Below the pieces are notes generated by a model. It did not search any database, had not been told where the DNA came from, and worked only from the letters and a program-made list of their open reading frames with translations. DNA of 26,999 nt. Source: Oscillospiraceae bacterium. Its GTDB lineage: Bacteria; Bacillota; Clostridia; Oscillospirales; Ruminococcaceae. Position numbers and translations under genes: made by a program. Position 1 is the first letter of the stretch. Every line of letters starts with the position of its first letter. The stretch spans positions 1 to 26,999 of the forward strand of contig CAAEOA010000184.1 of assembly GCA_900757485.1 (NCBI GenBank). The letters are read 5' to 3'. Positions 7,374 to 13,569 of this stretch are shown one piece after another.

Positions 7374-7661
7374 TTACTTCTGTTTGTTCTGCTTAAAATA
7401 TTCCACTAACTCGATAATCATACCGACTTCTTTTTCCGATAAACCGTTTATGTTGATGCTTTTTTCCTTTTCAATGTCCAGCAAATAATCGGTTGAAACG
7501 CCGAATAAAGCGGCTAACTCAACGATGTATTGAGTAGATGGAACCGATATTCCCATTTCCCAAGCGTTTACACCGGATCGGGTCAAACCGAGCTTTTTAG
7601 CCAAATCACTTTGTGTAAGATTGTGTCTTTCCCGCAACATTTTTATTTTATTGGCAATCAT
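7374..7661 (-). CDS. XRE-family helix-turn-helix regulator divergent from a Cys-rich protein
   Basis: A 95-residue Cro/cI-type regulator. Residues 4-60 form the HTH_3 domain: IKMLRERHNLTQSDLAKKLG, the recognition helix region LTRSGVNAWEMGISVPS and the closing LAALFGVSTDYLLD. The short C-terminal part (GLSEKEVGMIIELVEYFKQNK) is probably a dimerising helix. SD AAAGGA is about 11 nt before the ATG. It is transcribed away from the small Cys-rich gene at 7852, and the 190-bp gap contains a perfect 36-bp palindrome that overlaps the upstream side of both promoters, so it most likely represses its own gene, the Cys-rich gene, or both. The inducing signal is unknown. No peptidase (ImmA-like) domain is attached. 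Confidence 0.88.
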   Translation of the reverse strand: MIANKIKMLRERHNLTQSDLAKKLGLTRSGVNAWEMGISVPSTQYIVELAALFGVSTDYLLDIEKEKSININGLSEKEVGMIIELVEYFKQNKQK

Positions 7662-7747
7662 GAAACGGTCATTCCTTTCTCCGTTCTGTACCTGGCGTGT
7701 CGGACAGATAAGATGCCTTTATTATATTATATGCAAAATAATATTGC

Positions 7748-7783
7748 ATTATCTTTTAGATTATATATAATCTAAAAGATAAT
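7748..7783. promoter_or_regulatory. Perfect 36-bp palindrome, probable operator of the XRE regulator
   Basis: An 18-bp arm (7748-7765, beginning ATTATCTTTTAGATTATA) is followed without a gap by its exact reverse complement (7766-7783). It lies between the divergent XRE and Cys-rich genes and ends 5 bp before the -35 of the + promoter. A second, shorter inverted repeat (ATGCAA/TTGCAT, 7731-7749) adjoins it on the XRE side. An HTH dimer binding site is the natural reading. The extreme AT content could also favour cruciform formation. Confidence 0.75.
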
Positions 7784-7788
7784 AATAA

Positions 7789-7817
7789 TTGACAACATTA
7801 ATTTATTGTGATAGCAT
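7789..7817 (+). promoter_or_regulatory. Promoter of the Cys-rich small protein gene
   Basis: TTGACA (7789-7794, perfect), a 17-nt spacer and TAGCAT (7812-7817) with an extended -10 TG at 7809-7810. Transcription would start near 7824, about 28 nt before the ATG at 7852. Confidence 0.75.
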
Positions 7818-7851
7818 AAAGGTATGATATACGGGAAAGGGAAGGTATCTC

Positions 7852-8052
7852 ATGAAACGTATTGTTTTGTTTCCGGGCAATCAGGGAATGGATTGTCAGG
7901 GAAACGGACTGAACTTTGGGGAAAATGGCGAGCAGGTTGAATGTTGCTGTGATGAATGCAATTATTTGTCCTGCTGCAATGATGAGAAATATTTTGAAAA
8001 ATGCGGTTATTGTACACTGCTTTGTCCGCGGAAGAGTTCATCATCTGTTTGA
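7852..8052 (+). CDS. Small cysteine-rich protein (66 aa, 10 Cys), function unknown
   Basis: Not recognised. The 66-residue protein has ten cysteines at 15, 31, 32, 33, 36, 41, 42, 51, 54 and 58, including CCCDEC, a CC pair and CGYC. There is no signal peptide or membrane segment; the N-terminal third (MKRIVLFPGNQGMDCQGNG) is Gly/Asn-rich and nearly Cys-free, and the C-terminus is PRKSSSSV. Expression signals are good: a TTGACA promoter with extended -10, then GGGAAGG 6 nt before the ATG. The Cys density suggests metal binding, an iron-sulfur or zinc cluster, or several disulfides if exported; a short leader-plus-core peptide is also conceivable. It converges with feoB, whose stop lies only 4 nt beyond, with no terminator between, so the transcripts must overlap. 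It is not the known FeoB-associated Cys-rich membrane protein, which has an N-terminal membrane helix. Confidence 0.72.
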   Translation: MKRIVLFPGNQGMDCQGNGLNFGENGEQVECCCDECNYLSCCNDEKYFEKCGYCTLLCPRKSSSSV

Positions 8053-8056
8053 TGCT

Positions 8057-10237
8057 TTATACCGCAAAGCCGAAGAGCCGGCAGATATTGGCTACGCAAA
8101 AGCAGACAGTCACGCCGATAACGGTCGGCAAGATAAAGGAAACCAAAGTCCATTTTATGCTCTGCGTTTCCTTTTTGATGGTCATACAGGTAGTGGAGCA
8201 GGGCCAGTGCATCAATGAAAACAGCATGGTACAAATTGCGGTAACCGGCGTCCATCCGTTGTCCACAAGCAGCGTTTTTAGCTGGGTGAGATTCTGGAAA
8301 TCAGTCAGACTGCCCTCTGCCATATATGCCATAATCATGATGGGAATGACGATCTCGTTGGCGGGAAAACCCAAAATAAATGCCATTAGAATAACGCCGT
8401 CCAGACCGATGAGCCGGGCAAACGGATCCAGAAAGCCGGAGCAATGGGTAAGCAGCGACGCATCTCCGATGTGAATATTTGCCATCAGCCAAATCAGCAA
8501 TCCTGCGGGTGCTGCCACAGCTACCGCTCTGCCCAGTACAAACAGGGTGCGGTCAAAGACGGAACGCAGGATGACTTTCCCGATTTGGGGGCGCCGATAA
8601 GGCGGCAACTCCAGCGTAAAGGAGGATGGAATACCTTTCAGGATGGTTTTGGACAGCAAGCGTGAGATCCAGAACGTCATTAGAATTCCCAATACGATCA
8701 CTCCGGTCAGAATCAGGGTGGAAACTGCCGATTGCAGTGCCGCAGGCAGGCTGCCGGAATGATTTGAGGCAATGCCCCCAAAAGTAAAGAACATCGTAAT
8801 AATTGCAATCAAGGTGGGAAATCTGCCGTTGCAGGGAACGAAATTGTTTGTAATAGTAGCAATCAACCGTTCTCTGGGAGAATCGATGATACGGCATCCG
8901 ACAACCCCCGCCGCATTGCAACCGAATCCCATGCACATGGTCAGCGCCTGTTTGCCGCAGGCGTTTGCTTTTTTAAAATATTTGTCCAGATTGAATGCGA
9001 TGCGCGGCAAATAGCCTAAATCCTCCAGCAAGGTAAAAAGGGGAAAGAAAATTGCCATCGGGGGAAGCATGACCGAAACCACCCATGCCAGTACCCGATA
9101 AATGCCGAGCACCAACGCGCCGTGCAGCCAGGCAGGCATTCCGATGTAGTGACAAAAATCGGTCAGCCGGTCTTCCACCCAGAACAAACCGCCAGAGAGA
9201 AGCTGTGAGGGATAGTTGGCACCGGTGATGGTGATCCAAAAGACAACGGCAAGCAAGAGCAGCATAATCGGAAATCCGGTCCACTTTCCAGTCAGCCATT
9301 TGTCTATTTTACGATCGCGAGCGTTGTAATTGCATTTTTCAAAGGTAATTGCATCACTGCATACTTCCTCTGCGCGAAGCACGATACAGGAAACAATAAT
9401 GTCGGTCAGTCGCTCCAGAGAGATGTTGTTTTGCTCTAATTTTTCGCGGCAAGCATCTACGGTGGATGCAATCAAGGGGTCATTTAACGGATTTTCTCCG
9501 AGGTACTCGGATAACGTATGTATCAGAGATTCTTCTTGCTCTAATAATTTAAGAGAAACAAAACGCTTGCTCAGGCGCTTGCAGTCAAAGCCGGCAAGCG
9601 CTTTTGATATTTCTGCGATTGCATCTTCAATCGGTTTGAGGTATCGAATGGCAGGAGGACGGCATTGCAGGCTTCCTCCGGAAACCTGTTCTACTGCATC
9701 CATGAGATTGTTTAAGCCCTTACGACTTCTTGCGCTGGTACCGATTACCGGGACACCTAAATTATCGGATAATTGCCCAAAGTCGATTTTAATATGCTTT
9801 TTCTTCGCCTCATCCATTAAATTTACACAAACAATGACGTTTGGCGTAATTTCAATGGTTTGCAGGACTAAATTAAGGTTGCGTTCCAGGCAGGTAGCAT
9901 CACAGACCACAACGGTGGCATCCGGCTCTCCGAAACAGATAAAATCACGTGCCACCTCCTCTTCGGCGGAATGTGCCAGCAGAGAGTATGTACCGGGAAT
10001 ATCAACCAGAATGTATCCTTTTTGATTGTGCTCACAGTGTCCTTGCACATTGGTCACTGTTTTTCCGGGCCAGTTTCCTGTATGCTGATTCATGCCGGTA
10101 AGTTCATTAAACACTGTGCTTTTTCCAACATTGGGGTTGCCTGCCAGTGCGATTATTTTATCCGTGTCGGATTTCTTTTGAATCACCAATCCGGTGTCGG
10201 CGGCATTGCTGCCGGTAGAATGAGCGGTCAAGCCCAT
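8057..10237 (-). CDS. feoB: Ferrous iron transport protein B
   Basis: A 726-residue FeoB, the inner-membrane GTP-regulated Fe2+ uptake protein. The N-terminal G domain has G1 GNPNVGKS (33-40), the G2 Thr at about 60 (TGNWPGKTV), G3 DIPG (79-82), G4 NLMD (139-142) and G5 TSAR (167-170). A helical GDI-like spacer follows, then a membrane domain with many hydrophobic segments and the two gate repeats, including the conserved-Cys GFGCNAAGVVGCRI and the NNFVPCNGRFP element. Length is normal. Strong SD AAAGGAG lies 9 nt before the ATG. feoA is upstream on the same strand across a 147-nt spacer that contains a stable hairpin. Its 3' end abuts the convergent Cys-rich gene. The first 25 residues before the G domain are a slightly long, low-complexity extension. 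Confidence 0.97.
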   Translation of the reverse strand: MGLTAHSTGSNAADTGLVIQKKSDTDKIIALAGNPNVGKSTVFNELTGMNQHTGNWPGKTVTNVQGHCEHNQKGYILVDIPGTYSLLAHSAEEEVARDFICFGEPDATVVVCDATCLERNLNLVLQTIEITPNVIVCVNLMDEAKKKHIKIDFGQLSDNLGVPVIGTSARSRKGLNNLMDAVEQVSGGSLQCRPPAIRYLKPIEDAIAEISKALAGFDCKRLSKRFVSLKLLEQEESLIHTLSEYLGENPLNDPLIASTVDACREKLEQNNISLERLTDIIVSCIVLRAEEVCSDAITFEKCNYNARDRKIDKWLTGKWTGFPIMLLLLAVVFWITITGANYPSQLLSGGLFWVEDRLTDFCHYIGMPAWLHGALVLGIYRVLAWVVSVMLPPMAIFFPLFTLLEDLGYLPRIAFNLDKYFKKANACGKQALTMCMGFGCNAAGVVGCRIIDSPRERLIATITNNFVPCNGRFPTLIAIITMFFTFGGIASNHSGSLPAALQSAVSTLILTGVIVLGILMTFWISRLLSKTILKGIPSSFTLELPPYRRPQIGKVILRSVFDRTLFVLGRAVAVAAPAGLLIWLMANIHIGDASLLTHCSGFLDPFARLIGLDGVILMAFILGFPANEIVIPIMIMAYMAEGSLTDFQNLTQLKTLLVDNGWTPVTAICTMLFSLMHWPCSTTCMTIKKETQSIKWTLVSFILPTVIGVTVCFCVANICRLFGFAV

Positions 10238-10303
10238 TATGTGTCACTCCTTTCGATTTTGCGCGGAAATCGGTTCCGAGCTGATAGAGTGCCTGATTGA
10301 CAG

Positions 10304-10358
10304 CATATGGATGACAACTTTACATGGCAGAGAGGTCACGCTTGCTGTCATCCATATG
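10304..10358 (-). repeat. Perfect 13-bp inverted repeat between feoA and feoB
   Basis: CATATGGATGACA (10304-10316) and its exact complement TGTCATCCATATG (10346-10358), separated by 29 nt, lie in the 147-nt spacer between feoA and feoB. In the mRNA this makes a hairpin with no T tract, so it is more likely an mRNA processing, stability or differential-expression element than a terminator. Confidence 0.65.
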
Positions 10359-10384
10359 TACAGGCAGAAATCTCTAAGTATCAA

Positions 10385-10618
10385 TCAGCCGACCAATACG
10401 GCTGCCGAATCCTCAGCGCGCAATGCAATGACCGCGCCTCGAATCAGGTAAGCCACCGGATCTCCGGCAGGGCTTTTCTGTAAACATTCAATATTGGTTC
10501 CTTCCACTAATCCGATGTCCAATAACCGGCGCCGCATACTGCCGGTAGAAGTCAGCTCCCTGACGACTGCGGATTCTCCCTCCTGTATTTTGCTTAACGG
10601 GATTTTATCTTCACACAT
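10385..10618 (-). CDS. feoA: Ferrous iron transport protein A
   Basis: A 77-residue FeoA, a small cytoplasmic SH3-like protein needed for FeoB function. The family core is visible: LSKIQEGESAVVREL, then the hallmark GSMRRRLLDIGLVEGTNIECLQKSPAGDPVAYLIRGAVIALR. The start is placed at 10618, where AAGGAG sits 10 nt upstream; an in-frame ATG at 10645 has no SD and would add residues that read through the SD. First gene of the feoA-feoB unit, divergent from a small XRE regulator at 10795. I see no convincing Fur or DtxR box upstream. Confidence 0.93.
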   Translation of the reverse strand: MCEDKIPLSKIQEGESAVVRELTSTGSMRRRLLDIGLVEGTNIECLQKSPAGDPVAYLIRGAVIALRAEDSAAVLVG

Positions 10619-10719
10619 ATTCTTATATCTCCTTGTATTCATCATTTGCGGGAAATTGTTTTACTCCCTTACTAGATTATGACGATTCGGGTGATTTGGT
10701 GACATTTTTTGGGGCGGAC

Positions 10720-10748
10720 TTGACAATTGGGGTTTCTTGTGATACTAT
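10720..10748 (+). promoter_or_regulatory. Promoter of the small XRE regulator
   Basis: TTGACA (10720-10725), a 17-nt spacer and TACTAT (10743-10748) with an extended -10 TG. Near-consensus. It lies about 100 bp from the feoA start codon in the shared divergent region. Confidence 0.8.
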
Positions 10749-10794
10749 GAAATCAAGTTAATGAAATAAAATTCATAAATGAGGTGAAGAAACA

Positions 10795-11010
10795 ATGACA
10801 AATCGAGTGAAAGAATTGCGGAAGGAAAATAACATTACGCAACAGCAGCTTGCCGATCTGCTGGGAATCACTTCCAGAACGGTGATCTCATTGGAAAAAG
10901 GGGATTATAACCCTTCGGTATTGCTTGCCTATAAAATTTCGGAGGTATTTAATCTTTATATCGAAGATGTTTTTATCTTTGATGAAAGCGATTTCCAAAT
11001 GCCGGAATAA
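10795..11010 (+). CDS. Small XRE-family transcriptional regulator (71 aa)
   Basis: A one-domain HTH protein: VKELRKENNITQQQLADLLGITSRTVISLEKGDYNPSVLLAYKISEVFNLYIEDVF, the full length of the compact YozG/YgzD-like group, ending with an acidic tail (DESDFQMPE). Typical members are short DNA-binding proteins often paired with a membrane protein gene, but here no such partner is adjacent; instead feoAB is divergent. SD GAGGTGA lies 7 nt before the ATG, and a near-consensus promoter lies about 46 nt upstream. It may regulate itself or feoAB; that is an inference from position only. A strong terminator follows 60 nt after the stop. Confidence 0.87.
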   Translation: MTNRVKELRKENNITQQQLADLLGITSRTVISLEKGDYNPSVLLAYKISEVFNLYIEDVFIFDESDFQMPE

Positions 11011-11071
11011 TCACCGATGTCGAAAACAATCAAAAGAAAGTTGTTAAAGAGTAGTGGAGTTCGTAAAACGG

Positions 11072-11116
11072 AAAAAGCAGTCTGTCCGATTGAAAAATCG
11101 GACAGACTGCTTTTTT
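11072..11116. terminator. Bidirectional terminator between the XRE gene and tadA
   Basis: A 20-bp perfect stem (11072-11091 with 11096-11115) capped by a GAAA loop and ending in TTTTTT on the + strand; the A run on the left gives five T on the minus strand. It can end both the regulator gene and the convergent tadA unit. Confidence 0.93.
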
Positions 11117-11172
11117 ATCCGGAACAGGTGAAACAAAGCGTTTTTATTAAGCAAAGTCAATTGGTTTTTATA

Positions 11173-11634
11173 TCATTCTGTCTTGCGGAGGTTTTGGAAG
11201 AATGCTGACAGTAAAGCGGCAGATTTCTGTTCCAACACTCCGCTTTTCAGAATCGGACGATGGTTAAAGTCCATTTCGAAAAGATTTGCAACGGATCCGC
11301 AGGCTCCTGCCTTGTTGTCTTTGGCACCGTAAACGACTCGCTTGATTCGCGCATTGATAATGGCGCCGGCGCACATTGGACAAGGCTCCAAAGTAACATA
11401 AAGGGTGCAGTTTTGTAACCGCCAGCCGCCAAGCTTTTGACATGCTTCTTCGATGGCTAGTAATTCTGCGTGTGCGGTGGCGGCGCGATCGACCTCCCGT
11501 CGATTGCAGGCAGCAGAAATGATTTCATTGTCCCGGACAATTACAGCTCCAACCGGAACTTCTCCCAATAGCGCAGCCTTTTTTGCCCATTTTAATGCCT
11601 CTTCCATGTAAAGCTCGTCTTCCCGAACACCCAT
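11173..11634 (-). CDS. tadA: tRNA-specific adenosine deaminase
   Basis: A 153-residue TadA that deaminates the wobble adenosine of tRNA-Arg(ACG) to inosine. The zinc deaminase signatures are present: H55-A-E57 and P-C85-P-M-C88, with the family context GEVPVGAVIV, NRREVDRAATAHAELLAIEEA and LYVTLEPCPMCAGAI. The ending YGAKDNKAGACGSVANLF is the usual TadA C-terminal region. The start is placed at ATG 11634 (MGVREDELYMEEA); AAAGGA is 12 nt upstream, and a nearby ATG at 11646 overlaps the SD. A longer open frame to 11790 runs back into the preceding gene and is not expected to be translated. Last gene of a three-gene minus-strand group with the CPBP and papain-like genes. Confidence 0.94.
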   Translation of the reverse strand: MGVREDELYMEEALKWAKKAALLGEVPVGAVIVRDNEIISAACNRREVDRAATAHAELLAIEEACQKLGGWRLQNCTLYVTLEPCPMCAGAIINARIKRVVYGAKDNKAGACGSVANLFEMDFNHRPILKSGVLEQKSAALLSAFFQNLRKTE

Positions 11635-11714
11635 TCTTATGACCATTCCTTTCAAACAATGTAACCTATCCGCAAAATTGCAGAGGACGATATCTTTTCT
11701 GTTTTGAGATATTT

Positions 11715-12713
11715 CTATTTGAATATCTGAACCAATTGTACAAAACGATAGAGAAATACCAGTGAGAATAGAATAAACGCAGGATTGCAAAGTGCAGTCT
11801 TGAAGCGGGCGGATAAGGTCAAATCGGAATCTGAAGCGTTTTCGGTAACGGCGAAGGGTTTCTTTTCTTTTTTGATGAACCGAATGACCGCAAATATCGA
11901 AACAGTGATCATAATCAGAAATAAAGTGGTTTGCGCAATCGTCGCGGCATCCGATTCCAGCGCAGAGGTAAAAATCGAGAGAATAACAATGATAATATTC
12001 TGGAATATGTGCATTAATATGCCGGTAAAAATAGAGCGGGAGTGCAGCACGAAATAGCCGACTACGATACCGAACAGAAAAGTAGAGATAAAACTGGTAT
12101 AGGTTTCTTCTGCCATGGCATAAAAAAGGGCGGAGATAATCAGTGCGAAAAGATCCCCGAATCGGCGGAAAGTATGCAAGATGATGCCGCGAAACAAAAG
12201 CTCTTCCAAAAACGGTATAATCAGGACATAGTTCATCAAAAACAACAGCAGCGGGAAAAAGCCATCCGGAATCAGAATATCCGATTTCAGCAATTTAATT
12301 TGAAACAAACCTAAAAAGTTGTTGCTGATGTCGGTGAACAGTGTTCCGAGCGCAAGCAGTCCAAGGGCAATGGCGATGGCATGGAGCAATCCGGTTTCAG
12401 CCGGACGGTGCAGGAAGGAGCGGAGGGAGAAAGTGCTTTTTAACATCGTGTACAAGGTAAGCAAAGGCACTCCGAAGCCAATGATGCTGACAAGTCCGGA
12501 GGAAACCTGCGTCAGAATCGGAAGAAGCGGCAGCGCGGTTGATTGCTGTACTGCTTGATTGAACCGGAAAAGCAAAGTTCCGGTAAGCTGATATAAAATG
12601 GTACCCGACAGGAGAGCGAGTATGGTGGTTACAACCAGATACCGAATATCTTGCAGCAATTTTTTATCGGACTGCATAGAATCCGACCCAATAGGTTGGT
12701 AGGCAGAGGGCAT
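11715..12713 (-). CDS. CPBP-family membrane protein (CAAX protease/Abi homologue) with altered second motif
   Basis: A polytopic membrane protein of about 332 aa of the CPBP (CAAX prenyl protease-like, Abi) family of intramembrane glutamic proteases. Motif 1 is intact: FLE170-E171-LLFR175. Motif 3 is H235-IFQN239. Motif 2, normally FxLAH-like, reads YAMAE, so the usual His is replaced by Glu (202). This may alter or abolish catalysis. About eight hydrophobic segments can be seen, and the C-terminus has a long basic/polar loop before a final membrane helix. The start at ATG 12713 is preferred because AAAGG is 11 nt upstream; a GTG at 12725 overlaps the previous stop. It is translationally close to the upstream papain-like gene, so the two are probably co-expressed. 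Natural substrate unknown. Confidence 0.83.
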   Translation of the reverse strand: MPSAYQPIGSDSMQSDKKLLQDIRYLVVTTILALLSGTILYQLTGTLLFRFNQAVQQSTALPLLPILTQVSSGLVSIIGFGVPLLTLYTMLKSTFSLRSFLHRPAETGLLHAIAIALGLLALGTLFTDISNNFLGLFQIKLLKSDILIPDGFFPLLLFLMNYVLIIPFLEELLFRGIILHTFRRFGDLFALIISALFYAMAEETYTSFISTFLFGIVVGYFVLHSRSIFTGILMHIFQNIIIVILSIFTSALESDAATIAQTTLFLIMITVSIFAVIRFIKKEKKPFAVTENASDSDLTLSARFKTALCNPAFILFSLVFLYRFVQLVQIFK

Positions 12714-12718
12714 AAGGC

Positions 12719-13306
12719 TCAACACCTTTCCACAAGTGTTTGTTCAGCAGGCTGCAGGATTTTGGATTCAGTTGGGGCAATGGGGCGATAGCTTACAATT
12801 TTGCCGCGGTAAATCACCTTAGCGTTCGGTAAATCCATAAAACAAGCCGGCTGAATCAAGCGGCAATCTTTGCCGAAGGAATAAATACCGCTTTTCTCCA
12901 ATGCTTCCGAGATGAACTGCGAACAAAAATAAGTGTTTTTGGAAGCAAATGGGATGGATAATCCACATAGAATTAAGCCGATAAAATTAAATTTGTAATG
13001 CAGAGGATTGGTGATAAAGGGCGCCAAGTAGCTTTGCAAGCGGTGCCATTGCAGATCGGAGACGGTTAATTCATAAATGATACAGGTTGTATCATTAAAA
13101 TAGTGGTAGAACCCTTTTGGAATATCTTCCCGAACAAAGCCTGCATAAAACGGGTTTTTCGGTCTGCGTCTGCCGAAACTGTACAGAGAATCAAGTCGGT
13201 CATCCAGCGCGAGGGAAATATGATTGTATGTACGTTTTGTAAAAAAACGAATTGCTTTAGATAGGTTGGTATTGGTACGAGTAAGTACCAAATAAAGTTT
13301 CGGCAT
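12719..13306 (-). CDS. Permuted papain-like (YiiX/NlpC-P60-related) hydrolase
   Basis: A 195-residue protein with the layout of circularly permuted NlpC/P60 (YiiX/YebB-like) amidases: a histidine early in YNHISLALDD (His29) and the nucleophilic cysteine late in NTYFCSQFISEALEKSG (Cys128). The N-terminus (MPKLYLVLTRTNTNLSKAIRFFTKRTYNHIS) has no signal peptide, so it would act in the cytoplasm or at the membrane surface, on peptide or lipid-linked amides; the substrate is not predictable. SD AAGGAGG lies 7 nt before the ATG, a strong site. It starts the minus-strand group; the CPBP gene begins within a few nucleotides of its stop. The gap 13307-13569 upstream holds only a hairpin and no gene. 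Confidence 0.72.
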   Translation of the reverse strand: MPKLYLVLTRTNTNLSKAIRFFTKRTYNHISLALDDRLDSLYSFGRRRPKNPFYAGFVREDIPKGFYHYFNDTTCIIYELTVSDLQWHRLQSYLAPFITNPLHYKFNFIGLILCGLSIPFASKNTYFCSQFISEALEKSGIYSFGKDCRLIQPACFMDLPNAKVIYRGKIVSYRPIAPTESKILQPAEQTLVERC

Positions 13307-13515
13307 GTTTGCGCCTCCTTCAATCGAGATATAGGAAAGGATATTTTGCTCTTTACCCCGAAATAAATGATATGCTGTCGCTACGGTATTGATACATGGA
13401 GAATCATATAGTCAAGGAACCTGAAAAACAGCTTTTCACTTTTCAGGCTGACCTGATTGCAATCACAAATCTGAAATCACTTTTCAAGTTCATTGGCTAT
13501 ACGCACAAACAAAGT

Positions 13516-13547
13516 ACCCATCCGACGTTTAATACAGCCGGATGGGT
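13516..13547 (-). terminator. Probable terminator of the Gld-like ABC operon
   Basis: An 11-bp stem with one mismatch (ACCCATCCG pairs with CGGATGGGT) and a 10-nt loop, followed on the minus strand by ACTTTGTTTG, a weak T-rich tract. It lies 23 nt past the last stop of the operon. Confidence 0.6.
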
Positions 13548-13569
13548 AAAACAGGAATCGGGCAACAGA

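Noticed and set aside
9330..10025. 231-codon plus-strand frame within feoB
   Set aside because: Antisense shadow of the FeoB G domain; Ser/Arg-rich composition typical of reverse reading.
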